A stretch of 64,000 nt of DNA from Guillardia theta CCMP2712 (Eukaryota; Cryptophyceae; Pyrenomonadales; Geminigeraceae). This document shows positions 11,956 to 22,371 of this stretch, in pieces; position 1 is the stretch's first letter, and each line of letters begins with the position of its first letter. The stretch spans positions 277,519 through 341,518 of the forward strand of contig NW_005434625.1 in assembly GCF_000315625.1 (NCBI RefSeq). The letters are read 5' to 3'. The notes under the pieces were generated by a model that worked only from the letters and a program-made list of their open reading frames with translations, was not told where the DNA came from and did not search any database. The translations under genes were made by a program, and so were the position numbers.

Positions 11956-13618
11956 CTGATGTATCTCAGGTAGTTCAGCAATGATGGGACATATCAAAAT
12001 CCTGCATAGAAGTCAGGGGTTATCGTGAATTTTGTTTGTTCGTTCTTCAAAACATCTCTCAACCGCTATATCCCAAAATCCAGTTCACAATTTCGTAATC
12101 TCTTGTCCGTTGAGTTGGTTGTTCTATTTCCTTGAAGCCTGCCTAGCTTGAAGATTCACATCTTCTACATCCTCTCACTCTGTCTCTCTCTCCACATCTA
12201 CTTTATCCATCCCTGTCATCCCCTTCGTTCCTCTCCTCCTCTCCTCCTCTCCTCCTCTCCTCCTCTCCTCCTCTCCTCCTCTCCTCCTCTCCTCCTCTCC
12301 TCCTCTCCTCCTCTCCTCCTCTCCTCCTCTCCTCCTCTCCTCCTCTCCTCCTCTCCTCCTCTCCTCCTCTCCTCCTCTCATAACTCCTCCCCGTTTGCTC
12401 TCGCATTGCATTCCACAGCCGCACGTGAAGTCAACGGGAACCATAACAGAGTAACGTTCATAACCGTCTTGTTGAGCCGGGCCCGGTCAGTCCGAGGGCC
12501 CGGTGAGAGTAAAGTGAACCGTACGTAGAGATTTTTGGTTATGAGCCTCGTCTCTCACTGCTGGGGGTGGGGGGTCCTCAATGAGGCTGCCTGATATTTT
12601 TGTGGTCGATTCCAGCTAGCCAGGACAGTCGGAGGGGGTAGGGGTGGTGCGACCGTTCGTCAAATGTACGGATGTAGAACAAATAGCAACAATATCTTTC
12701 ATCAACTCTCTTTCTTTCAATATTTCGTACAATATATAAATACATAAATAAAACTGATATAAAGAATACCAGAATTCTCTATAAATTGTTTTTAGTTTGG
12801 TACTGTTTTCAGCCCCTAACAATCTCTTTTTTTTTCGTGAACAAATGTTCACACAACCCCCTCCCAGAATCCTCAAAGCACAAAGTACCCCATCAGTTGA
12901 CTCATCAGCAGGGGGTCCCCATGTACTAGTCACTTCATGAAATGACTACCCTACCCCCTCGTATCCCATCAGGTTTATCTCTACTACAACGAGTTGTTTC
13001 CACCCTGCCTTCATCTACCACCCTACCCCATCAAATGTTAGTCTGGGTCCAAAAATATTCTGAGCTCTTTGGTACCCCCCTTTTTAACAGAGAAACACCC
13101 CCGACCTCTAGTCATCAGCACCCCTGCCTGTTCAGTGTACCCCTTCATAAACGATGCGAATTCAATCTACCCACCCCCCTTTGCCAGTACCACCCTTCTG
13201 TTTCCCTGGCTCAGACACGCCAGCATGGCGCGACAAAGACCAGGGACGAAGCGGCTCATGCGAGGAAGGAGCAGATTCTAGGAGCTCAAACCTCCTCCTC
13301 CGTGCTTAGACTTTGATATACCAACGTCAGACACGCTCTCATGCAAGCAGAGGAACTGCTGATGTCATCAGATTGACAACAACAATCCCTAGTCCACCGC
13401 ACATTCGTGTCCTCTTTGCAGGCAGTGTCGGATGCATAAGGAGACCGTGTCTTCGTAGGAAGGTATCGCTCGACATTTTTAAGGATGGAGTCACTTGTCT
13501 ACTCACAATAAGTCGACGTCTTCTCGAGCATGACAGCTGCGATTGTGCAGGTATATTTTTTTTTGATTTCGTAGTCCAGGAGCGAAGACTGGAAACCTTT
13601 TGGTCACTTTGGTGGCAG
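11956..13618. other. Intergenic region between NOC1 and the VPS13B-like gene
   Basis: Contains the putative NOC1 promoter side, a TCCTCCTC array (12229-12378), a short GC-rich patch with a GGGCCCGG palindrome (12475-12510), an AT-rich stretch (12650-12840) and a C-run-punctuated segment (12840-13200) with TACCCCATCA and CTACCCTACCCC words like those at 4000-4270 and 54300-54430. The initiator exon of the VPS13B-like gene should lie in the last few hundred bases, but I could not fix it. Confidence 0.6.
12229..12378. repeat. (TCCTCCTC)n minisatellite
   Basis: About 150 nt of nearly perfect 8-bp units (TCCTCCTC) in the NOC1/VPS13B-like intergenic region. Confidence 0.95.
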
Positions 13619-16600
13619 GGTATCCTCGATAGATTCCTTCAGAAGTATCTGCACAATGTGACGACTGAGCACGCCACAGTATGGGGAGGACAGCTTGTCT
13701 TCAAGAACGTGGAGCTCAAGCTCGACGTACTTCAGGTAAGAAGTACACGTTCGCGTGGTTTACTCAGCGCCGACTTTTGGTTTTCAGGAGGAGATAGGTC
13801 TGCCAGTTGTGTTTCGAAGAGGATTTGTGCAAGAACTTAAGGTTTTTCTCCCACTAGCAAACCTGTTGAGGGAGCATATTCGCATATCTTTCTCGAATGT
13901 CGAAGTTGTGGCGCAAACTCCAACATCAACTTCGGGTCCGGAGAGTTCCAACAGTAAGCCAGCGGGCAACAGCAACTCCACTGATTCCACAAGGAAGCAA
14001 AAGACAGATAACGAGCAAGAGGGATGGGTGCAATCGATCTTGACTCGAATCGCGATCAACATAAAAGTAGACGTCAACAACCTGGTCTTCAAGTATTGCA
14101 CCGAGCGGTTTGTTTGCACTTTCTCCTTCAAGACTCTGTCCTTGCAGCCCACCAACAGCATGTGGCAGCCTGCGTTCTGCGACTTTGCTGGTCCAACCAA
14201 GGCAGCCTGCAAAGTCCTGAGCATCGAAGACGTCACCTGGTGCCTTGACGCTGTAGATGATGGCGGGCGGGTGCCCATCTTCCAGCCTCCGATCATCAAC
14301 AGGGAGCGAATTAGCGTGCGAATCATTGCGAGGAAAGCTCCTGATGGTCCCGTATCGCACCCTCAGTATCCGTTCAGACTTCCAGCGGCCCAGCTGGACA
14401 TCGTGGGCAAGTCGCTGACAGCCACGATAAACGGCGCGCAGCTCGAGATGCTCTATCTGCTGATTGAGGAAGTGGATGATATGATCACGAAGATCAAGAA
14501 AAAAGTTACGCCGAGCAAGCCGGAGAGCAACGAAGTGCAGAAGGAGAACTCCATGCGCTCCTTCGCGTCCCGAGAAGGGGAGGAGGAGACCTCCTTGGCA
14601 TCTGAGATGGAGATGGGAGGCTGGGTGAGGAGGCAGTTTCTCAACGGAGAGCAATCCGATGACTCCGACTTTGGGGAGGAGCTGTTTGAGTACGAGGGTT
14701 TGAAGAGCAGAGGAAGAAGCAGGTGGGCCATCGTTGATGCATGCTTCCGCATCCACCTCCAAGACATTGTGATCAAAGTCACAAGACAGACTCATGACTT
14801 TGCTCGTGACAACAACTCCGTACTTCTTGTCCAGGTGCGTTACCTTGTAATCATCCTCCCCTCTCCTTACGCTCGCTGTTCAGGCTAATCTGCACGACCT
14901 CTCTATATATCAGAGAGCCTTGAGGATAGTGACACAGGATGACGATTGCAAGCCTTTGCCTATCTGCAGCCCTGGACTAGCTGCCAAGAGAAGCAGAAGC
15001 GCGTGGTCAACCCCGCCGCTCTCTCCTTCTCCAGCAGAGCTCGAGCTGGCAACAGCCCGCAGCATTTACGACTCGGACTCGATGCCGCAGGGGAGCGGCT
15101 GCAGCTCGACCGGGTGGACTGATACTGTTAATGTTCGAACGTTCGTGTTCGACGACACGATCGTGTGCCTGGGTGACGCCGTCCTGTCATTCAAGGGACC
15201 TCCTTTGTCGCATGAGTTCCTGTCATGCAGAAGAGGAGGGGTGGATACCTTCTGCAACCAGTTTCTCTCCGCCATGGAGCTGTTCTCTCGCGAGGAGTAC
15301 GGCGAGAACTGTGCTGTGGTGAATCACATGAAGGTCACGGATGTCTTTGATATGGAGAATGCGGAGACAGCTAGTAAGATTCAGCGTGTCTTCAAGAACG
15401 ACATGGTAGACGCCTTGTGGCCGCTGCAGGAGTGTGAGGAGGAAGAAGCCTGGATAAGCTCTAGTGAGCTATGTTTTGTTATGGGCTACTCAGCCATGAA
15501 GCAGCGCGTCTCACGGGCACACGAACGAGTTTCCTTCTTGTCGCACTGTGAGGTCCAGGCAGCGCATGTTGCAGCATCCCCGGGAGGAGTTTCGAGGCTC
15601 ATGGATGAAGAGAAGAAAGCTTACCCACAGGATGGCCTGGGCTTGCACGTGAAACTTCGACCTGTCGAGCTTCTTCTTCACGATCGATTGCTGTCTGTAA
15701 TTAATAAGCTTGTTCCAAGCTCGAAGAATTCCAGGAAGATGTCAAGCTCACCCGCCAAGTCTAGACCTGTTGCCCTGGAGCAGATGTCGAAGGATTTTAC
15801 AAAGTCGATCAGCAAGATCCCACATTTGTTGGTGATCAAAGTTGAAGTTCAAAGAGGTGAGTTTCGTTTTCTTCTTTCTACTTTTGTCTGCATACCTTTG
15901 TATAATGCTCTTTATCGTACGCTTCTCTTGTATCTCCCTTTCTTTCCTGCTTCTTGGATTCACAGACCTGCATGTCCTTCCTCGTGTCCGCTCCTGTGGT
16001 CCATTCCGTGAATTATCTTCCAAACTCCGCCCGTCTACCCTCTAGCGTCTGCTGGCATCACCATCTCCTGACTTCTTGAGCAGTTCGCATCTCATATGCA
16101 TCCTTCGATCCTCTCATGATGGCAACGCCCGACGGGGCAGAGCGTTGTCTGATACTCTCGGCAGACAGCATGGAGTTACAATCATCCTTTCATGAGGACG
16201 GAGATGATGAGCAGCTGGCTCCTTCATCAGCGTTTGTCACGCCTCATGCTACACCCAAGAAAGACGGGAGCTCGAGCGAACCCTCGTCGTCCTACCGTGC
16301 AAGGAGGCCGGAGAGTTCTCTCCACACTGCATGCATGAGCTCGAGGCTCCGTGTGAATCCACGAGTGCGAGGAGGGATGATGAGCGGGAAGGTGAGGACA
16401 ACAAGGAGGAAACGGGGGATGGGGAGGCGGAGGAGCAGCAGCAGGAACGATTGCATGCCGCTGAACGTTCTCTTTCATGACAGATCCTGGGGTTGCGATG
16501 TGGCATAGGGGTGACATGTGTAGAGGAAGGTCGTCTAAAGATCAATCACGTTAGCAAGGACTACATCTTCTCCTACAGAAGCTTCACTGACAGTCCGTCA

Positions 16601-19462
16601 ATGGTAACGCTCAAGGTGCCGCACACTTGAATGCCTTGCCAACCCCTCCACCCCGTGAGCTTCGTGGGCAGATGGAGATGAGAAGATTCAACGACGAGAT
16701 GGCACTGGGGGCTCGACCCCGAACTCCTTCGCCGCTGGGCGTGCAGGTAGGGAGGAGCAGGAAGAGGAGGGAGCGTTTTGATAATTGCTTCTTTAGCGAG
16801 AGCCGAATGATGCGTCCATTCTTCAAGAAACTTCAGCCAACGGCGACGGGATGAAGTTTTCCGCGGAGGTGGAGGAGGTGAAAGTCTTCGTACTGGTGAA
16901 TCGCATGCTTACGTTTGTCTTTGCTCTTCTCCGCCTCCTCCTCCTCCTTTTGTGGCTTCTTTCTACTCTCAACCACTTTGTCAATCCCGCCTCTGCTCCT
17001 TTCTCTTCGTTCTTTGACAGGTGTGCTTGTTTCTCTCCGACCACGACATGGGTTCGGTCCTCTCTGTCTTGTGCCCTTCGCCTTCGCTTGAGCGGCATGG
17101 AGAGCAAGGAGGACGAGGAGGAACCATATCAGATCAGCAAGAAGACAGAACCGAGACTCCAGCGCAAGGAGGAGGAGGAGCTGGGCTGTCCATCCTCCTC
17201 CGGGGGACTTTGCTAGACATACAGACAGGCTACAAGGGACTTGCCTGCCGGGTTGAGGTACCGTACTCGTCCTTTGTTAGCATCTTCTGATCTACTTCGC
17301 CTCCTCGTGTCTTCTTCCTCCTCCCCCTGCTTCCTCCTCCTCCTGCAGACATCCAGCTTGCACGTGCAGGGGCCCTGGGTCGATCTCCACCTGGCAAGCT
17401 CAGGTCCAACCTGCTGTAACAGCTCCGCCCTCTTGACTCTCCTGCTCTCACAGATGCTGATCGAGCGCAAGGACTGTCCCCTGCTCCTCTCTCGCTCGAC
17501 GTTCAGATACCATGGGGAAGGATCCACCTGCAGACGGGGATGCAGCTACTCAACGAGCTGCGGAGATTCCCGAGGCACATGCGGATCAGCCCGGGCCTGT
17601 CGAAGCTCGTCGAGCACGGACTGGTGCGGAAGAAGAGAGGAGGAGGAGGAGGAGGAAAAGCAGGAGGAGGAGGACGGAGGAGGAGGAGGAGGAGGAGGAG
17701 GCAGCAAGTTTTGGGTGACTCCGCGTGCAGGAGGGGAGGGTGAGGGTGGGAGGGGTTACATTGAGCTTGTCGATGCTCGACATGATCCCTCTCATTTCGA
17801 AGCTTGTTGGTGATGGAAATCTCAAGGTCTTCATTCCTCCCTCCCTTCTCCTCCTCCGTCTCCTTCTCCACCACCACCACGTCCTCCTCCTCCTCCCCCT
17901 CCTCCTCCTCCTCCTCGATGCCTCACCCCATCGCTGCCCCACTGCTTGGACCGACTCCTTCCCTGCTCGTTATAACTCTGCCAGTCCTGCCTGCCATTCC
18001 TTCCATTACCCCGTTGGCTCCCATCGGCCCTCTTCCCTCTCCTTTGTTATCTTCCTTTCATTTTCTTCATCTTAGATTTGCATATCTCCCTTTTACCTCG
18101 TCTGTTTTTCTCCTTCCCTCTCATACTACTCGTCTGCAGAGCGGTCACTACGGTAACAAAGTCCCTGACGTGGTCACGTGGGAAAGGCTAGTCGACGCGA
18201 TGACACAAGTGAGCGCCAGAAATCACGAGCCCCTCCTTTTTCTCTTCTTCTTCCTCTTCTTCTTCTTCTTCCTCCTCCTCCTCCTCCTCACCCCCCGCTC
18301 TCCTTCCTCCTCCTCCTCCTCATCTTCCTCCTTCCTCTCCTTGCGTTTGTATTCACTCTTTCGTCCTCCTCTCTCACCCTCCTCCCATTCTATTCCAAAA
18401 CCTCTTGGACTGGCTCCGTCGGATTTCTGTTCACCTTCCACAGGTCCGTCAACTACAGCGGGAAAACGAGATGCTCAAGGAGCAGGTGAACTTCGCCTCC
18501 TCCCTCCCTCCTCCTCCCTCCCTCCTCCTCCTTCCCTCCCTCCCGCCCTCCTCCTACTTCCCCTCTCTCAAGGAGGCCAGAGCCTCAAGAACGTCTCCTT
18601 CCTTTCCTTGAGCGTCACCGTGACTCATCACTGTCAGATGAGCAGCCTGCAGACCCTGGAGGGAGACCATGGCGCCTGCTTGCGCTCGAGCATCCGGCCG
18701 CCTGTAGGGAGAGGTCTCCCATTGGAGATGATCGGGCATGCCAGCCAGAGTTTCAGCTCTTCCAAGCATAAGAAGGGCAGCGGCGCTGTGGATGGTGAGC
18801 GAGTGGAAGTCAGAGAGAGGAGGGAAAGGAGGGACGGGCAAGAGGGATCGGGTGGAGAGGAGGACGAGGCGGCTGATGGGGTCGCAGGGTCGCAGGTGCA
18901 GGAGTGGTTGGGCATGATGGGATGCCAAGGTCAGCTGGTGACCAGCTAGACTGACATGGAGTTTGACCTGTTGACTTGCAGACGGGGGAGAAGGGGGAAA
19001 GGCTGCTGGCAATGTCTGCAACTCCTCCCACTGGACGAGGGTCCGTACCTCCCTCCTCTTGCTGCGTTCCCCTCGTTTTTTTTGTTCTGCCACTCCACCA
19101 TCCCCTCCTCCTCCTCCTCCTCCTCCTCCTCCTCCTCCTCCTCCTCCTCCTCCTCCTCCTCCTCCTCCTCCTCCTCCTCCTCCTCTCCCAACCCCCATCC
19201 CATCCCACTCTCCTCGCCTTCTTGCTTCTTGTCGGGCTCATGCTTCAACAGTTGATTCTATCAAGAGACTATGGCTCTCCTCGAAATCTCCCTGTGCGAC
19301 CTACGGTACGCCGAGTCGAGCTGCTTCCTAGCTCAGCTCTGCAGTGATGTAAATCTGCAGATTGCCGGGCTGGTGACTTACGCTCTCCTCCTGCACTTCG
19401 TCATCGCGTATCTGCTACATGATCTCTCCAAGAGAGGTCTGCCACCAAGCAAGCTAGAGTGA
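13619..19462 (+). CDS. VPS13B-like chorein-family lipid-transfer protein, N-terminal half only
   Basis: The first clear exon (13619-13735) has the chorein start pattern GILDRFLQKYLHN and VWGGQLVFKNVELKLDVLQ. It joins in phase to 13788-14834 (EEIGLPVVFRRGFVQELKV, GWVQSILTRIAINIKVDVNN, LVFKYCTERFVCTFSFKTLS, MWQPAFCDFAG, WCLDAVDDGGR), then 14914-15856. The order and wording match the N-terminus of VPS13B/COH1, a bridge-like protein that moves lipids at membrane contacts near the Golgi. Later short exons keep beta-rich segments (ILGLRCGIGVTCVEEGRL at 16484-16615, VKVFVLVNRM, LLRGTLLDIQTGYKGLACR, GRIHLQTGMQLLNELRRFP), separated by pyrimidine-rich introns. The gene must stop before 19590, so it encodes roughly a quarter to a third of the usual VPS13B length; I saw no VAB/WD-like, ATG2_C or PH region. 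The initiator codon and several 3' joins are unresolved. Confidence 0.75.
19099..19189. repeat. (CTC/CCT)n trinucleotide array
   Basis: About 90 nt of uninterrupted CTCCTC on the + strand, probably in an intron near the 3' end of the VPS13B-like gene. Confidence 0.95.
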
Positions 19463-19589
19463 GGGCGAAGGTGGGGAAGGTGAAGCGGCAGCGGTTGCGG
19501 GCGGAGCCACAAGGGGGTGAGGAGTGGGAGACAAGGAAGTGGGTTACATTTATTCTTTTATATCAAAGCAAGCATCACATTCAAAGTCT

Positions 19590-21797
19590 TCACAGCAACA
19601 TCCCCATGCCCGCAGACAACAAGAAGATCAGCGCGACCTGCCATCGGCCGATGCGGCAGGAACTCGCGGCCCCGGTGAAGGGGTAGAAGATGTCGTTGGG
19701 GAGGACAGGAAGCACAGAGGGAATGGGGGGCATCACCTCCACAGCCCCACCGTTGGCGATCTTGAGGAAGGAGACGGTGGTGGTGATGGTGTACAAGTTG
19801 GGCTTCGAATCGTCGGGCTGCTGGGCGATCCACAAGGACTGACCGTACACGATTCGTGCTCCGATGATCTTCTGCTGCGGGTTGCGCAGGCTTCCCTCGT
19901 CTGCTGTCAGAACCTCCAAGTGGATCGAGTTGACCACGTTCGAGCAATTGCCTCGCGGGTCCCATGCTTGGCTCGTGCTGGGGTTGCCGGGGGTGTCCGC
20001 CAGCTGCTGCTGGTTCGGGTTGTTGGGGACCCAGTCCAGGTAGTTGCTGGGGTCAGAGTTGCCCCAGATCCCCAGGCGGAGACTGCTGGGATAGCGCAGG
20101 AGGGGATGAAGCGCTCCAGCTGAGCAGAAGCTGGCCAACTGCGACCTGGTAAGCTGCAGCTGGCAGCCGAGTCGTATGTCCTCGTTGAAGAGGACAGGCA
20201 CTCGCTCTCTCCCATCAAACCCTTCGCTTCCTCCGGGGTCGCTGGTGCAGCTCGAGGGCCATGCAGTACCGACTCCTGAGGGACAAACGCGGCAGAGACC
20301 CTTCGAGTCCGCCATGTTCGGGAGGGTCAACCCGTCCAGCAGTTGCTCGATCACTGTGTTCCCTCCCGCGTCTGTGGTGGACAGGCCGGCAAGGATCGGC
20401 TTGCCTGTCAAGTATCCTGGGTTGCCAGACTTCTGAATCTCTGCTCGAGCCACTGCCGTCACCTTCTGCTCGTTCTTGGCGTTGAGGAAGGAGGCGTCGA
20501 ACTGTTGGGACATCCAAACCTCGTTGGAGGAGGAGTAGGGAACCTTGTCTCGGATGCGGACTACCGCCTTGACGCTGCTGATGCCACCACTCCCATCCAG
20601 CACGAAATTGAACCGGATTGACTCCAAGACATTCTCGCAGACCTTGTTGGTGTTGTCTTGCTGCGGGGTTGGGATGCTGGGAAGTGAGAGGGTTTCGAGG
20701 AGCGTGCCGTTCTCGGTTCTTCGCACGAGGTAAGCATCCACTTGAATTTGCAACCATTTCGTGATGTCAGACCACGAAGCGATATCTGTTCCAAGAGGAG
20801 TCTTAGCGACGTATCGGTTTGAAAGGTACTGGGTAGCTGAAAGGGAGGAACTAGCCTGACAAGCGTTTGCCACCAGACCTCCTACCATGCACGGCAGACT
20901 GGGCGCCGTCCCGTCCCAGTAGCGTACAAGGTTGCCTTCCTGGCAGAACCCGTTGGGTCCTGGGTAAGGGAGGGAGAAATGGCGCAAACCTATGAAGGAA
21001 TCGACCTTCGAAGCCAGGTATTCACCATGCGCAACGGCAATCGGCATTCCCACGAGGTAAGCCCCAGCTGAGACGAAGTCTTGAAGAGGAGGCGAAGGAA
21101 GCCAGACGCCATACTCCTGGTTGCTGAACTCGATACGCACCTTGTCGTTTGTGACTGGATCAGGCTGAGGGATGAAGAAATAGCCGCTCGAAGGATTGTT
21201 GTTGCGAGCCACACAGAGGGGAGAGTTTTCAAGAACGGTCGGAGAGTTGATCTTGAGGAAGGTGTCCGGCGAGACGCACAAGGGCACTAGAGCAGGAGGG
21301 ATGGAGGAGGCGTTCGAGACCTTGATGGGAACTGTGTAGGCCGTCGAGAACAAAGCGACCTCTGCTCCTGTGCAGTCACGTCCGAGCGCTACCGTGTCAC
21401 AAGGGCAGTTGGCATCGCAATAACTCGCCGTCAGGTCGCACACGCAGGGCCCCAAGTCCGTGTTAGAAGGCTGAGGTCGAACGAACGGGGTGGCGTTGGC
21501 TGTGGGAGCAGGCGATAACACAGACGGCAAGTTTGCAACTGAGTACGGGGATGGCGTTGACGAAAGGTTGTAGAACTCAGCAGTAGTCGTGTAGTACTCA
21601 GTTGATGAAATATTCACGATCGAGGTTGTGAGTATTCCTGTCGTGGTGGTCGGCGCAGTTGTATGGATTCCTGTGGAGCTGGCGCTGGTGAGGTTGGTTG
21701 CGTTGACGCCCGTGATATTTGTCGAGTTTGGGTCGGCTGCCCTCACAGATTCAAAGAGAAGGGTGGCCAGGATAGCAATGATTGCCTTTGAAGTCAT
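19590..21797 (-). CDS. Tectonic-family ciliary transition-zone protein
   Basis: A single 735-codon ORF. The N-terminus is a signal peptide (MTSKAIIAILATLLFESVRA) followed by a Ser/Thr/Asn-rich linker with many N-glycosylation sequons. The cysteine-rich block CVCDLTASYCDANCPCD and the later PLCVARNNNPSSGYFFIP are characteristic of the tectonic domain (formerly DUF1619), and further conserved cysteines follow (FCQEGNLVRYWDG, CRVCPSGVG). The C-terminus is a short hydrophobic segment (VALIFLLSAGMGMLL) with no cytosolic tail, compatible with a membrane or GPI anchor. In animals and protists tectonics act with MKS/B9 proteins in the transition zone to gate ciliary membrane proteins, which fits a flagellate. 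The gene is intronless, unlike most neighbours, and converges on the VPS13B-like gene with about 130 bp between ends. Confidence 0.85.
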   Translation of the reverse strand: MTSKAIIAILATLLFESVRAADPNSTNITGVNATNLTSASSTGIHTTAPTTTTGILTTSIVNISSTEYYTTTAEFYNLSSTPSPYSVANLPSVLSPAPTANATPFVRPQPSNTDLGPCVCDLTASYCDANCPCDTVALGRDCTGAEVALFSTAYTVPIKVSNASSIPPALVPLCVSPDTFLKINSPTVLENSPLCVARNNNPSSGYFFIPQPDPVTNDKVRIEFSNQEYGVWLPSPPLQDFVSAGAYLVGMPIAVAHGEYLASKVDSFIGLRHFSLPYPGPNGFCQEGNLVRYWDGTAPSLPCMVGGLVANACQASSSLSATQYLSNRYVAKTPLGTDIASWSDITKWLQIQVDAYLVRRTENGTLLETLSLPSIPTPQQDNTNKVCENVLESIRFNFVLDGSGGISSVKAVVRIRDKVPYSSSNEVWMSQQFDASFLNAKNEQKVTAVARAEIQKSGNPGYLTGKPILAGLSTTDAGGNTVIEQLLDGLTLPNMADSKGLCRVCPSGVGTAWPSSCTSDPGGSEGFDGRERVPVLFNEDIRLGCQLQLTRSQLASFCSAGALHPLLRYPSSLRLGIWGNSDPSNYLDWVPNNPNQQQLADTPGNPSTSQAWDPRGNCSNVVNSIHLEVLTADEGSLRNPQQKIIGARIVYGQSLWIAQQPDDSKPNLYTITTTVSFLKIANGGAVEVMPPIPSVLPVLPNDIFYPFTGAASSCRIGRWQVALIFLLSAGMGMLL

Positions 21798-22371
21798 GCT
21801 GCGTATCCTTTTAGAGTCTTCTGTTCATGCTCATGCGCTTGCCAGGCCTCTGATCTCGTAGTCTCCTATTCCCGCTTCCTCAATATCACTACTCTTGCAC
21901 CCTACCCTGCTCGCCCTCACACACACTGTCTGACTCTCGCTCAAATGGACTTCTTCTCTGCTTTTCCCACTTGTCCTTCACTTCTCTCCTCTCTCTCTCC
22001 CTCGTCTCCTTCCCTTCTCTCCTCTCTCCTCCTTCTCTTTCCCTCCTGCCCTCGCCACTGCTCTTTGCCCTTCCCGCCAACGACTGTCCCCCCTCCTCCC
22101 CCACACACAAATCGGCTGAAGAGCCTGCCTCAGAGTTTAACCAATCGCCCGGCAGCCGGGTGCCCGGCCCGGGCCCGGCCTGCGGGGCAGTGGCCGGGCC
22201 GGGCCGGTGGACGGTGCCCCATCAGTGAACGGCGTGACTTGACCAGAACTGAGTCCGTTGCAAGCCGATGAGCTAGTCATCAGACATTCTTTACTTCATT
22301 ACTTTATTATGATTTAACCTGAATGAGAATTGAATTCAAATGTCAAAATAATCATTAAAAATTTAACTGGC
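21798..22371. other. Short intergenic region with GC-rich patch
   Basis: Lies between the tectonic start and the 3' end of the STAND NTPase. It holds a pyrimidine tract (21945-22080, CTCTCTCC-type) and a GC-rich patch (22140-22260) with CCCGGCCCGGGCCCGG palindromes and ACTGAGTCCG words like those at 2660-3000 and 40430-40960. No exon was found. Confidence 0.6.

Noticed and set aside
13784-14795. Long minus-strand ORFs opposite the VPS13B-like exon
   Set aside because: The plus frame matches the VPS13B N-terminus and splices in phase; the minus ORFs show no family motif.
19059-19255. Long Ser-, Pro-, Leu-, Glu- or Arg-rich ORFs across CTC/GGA arrays (also at 7840-8415, 18554-19248, 36612-37055, 60570-60936)
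   Set aside because: They are translations of microsatellites in every frame and lie in introns of recognised genes on one strand or the other.
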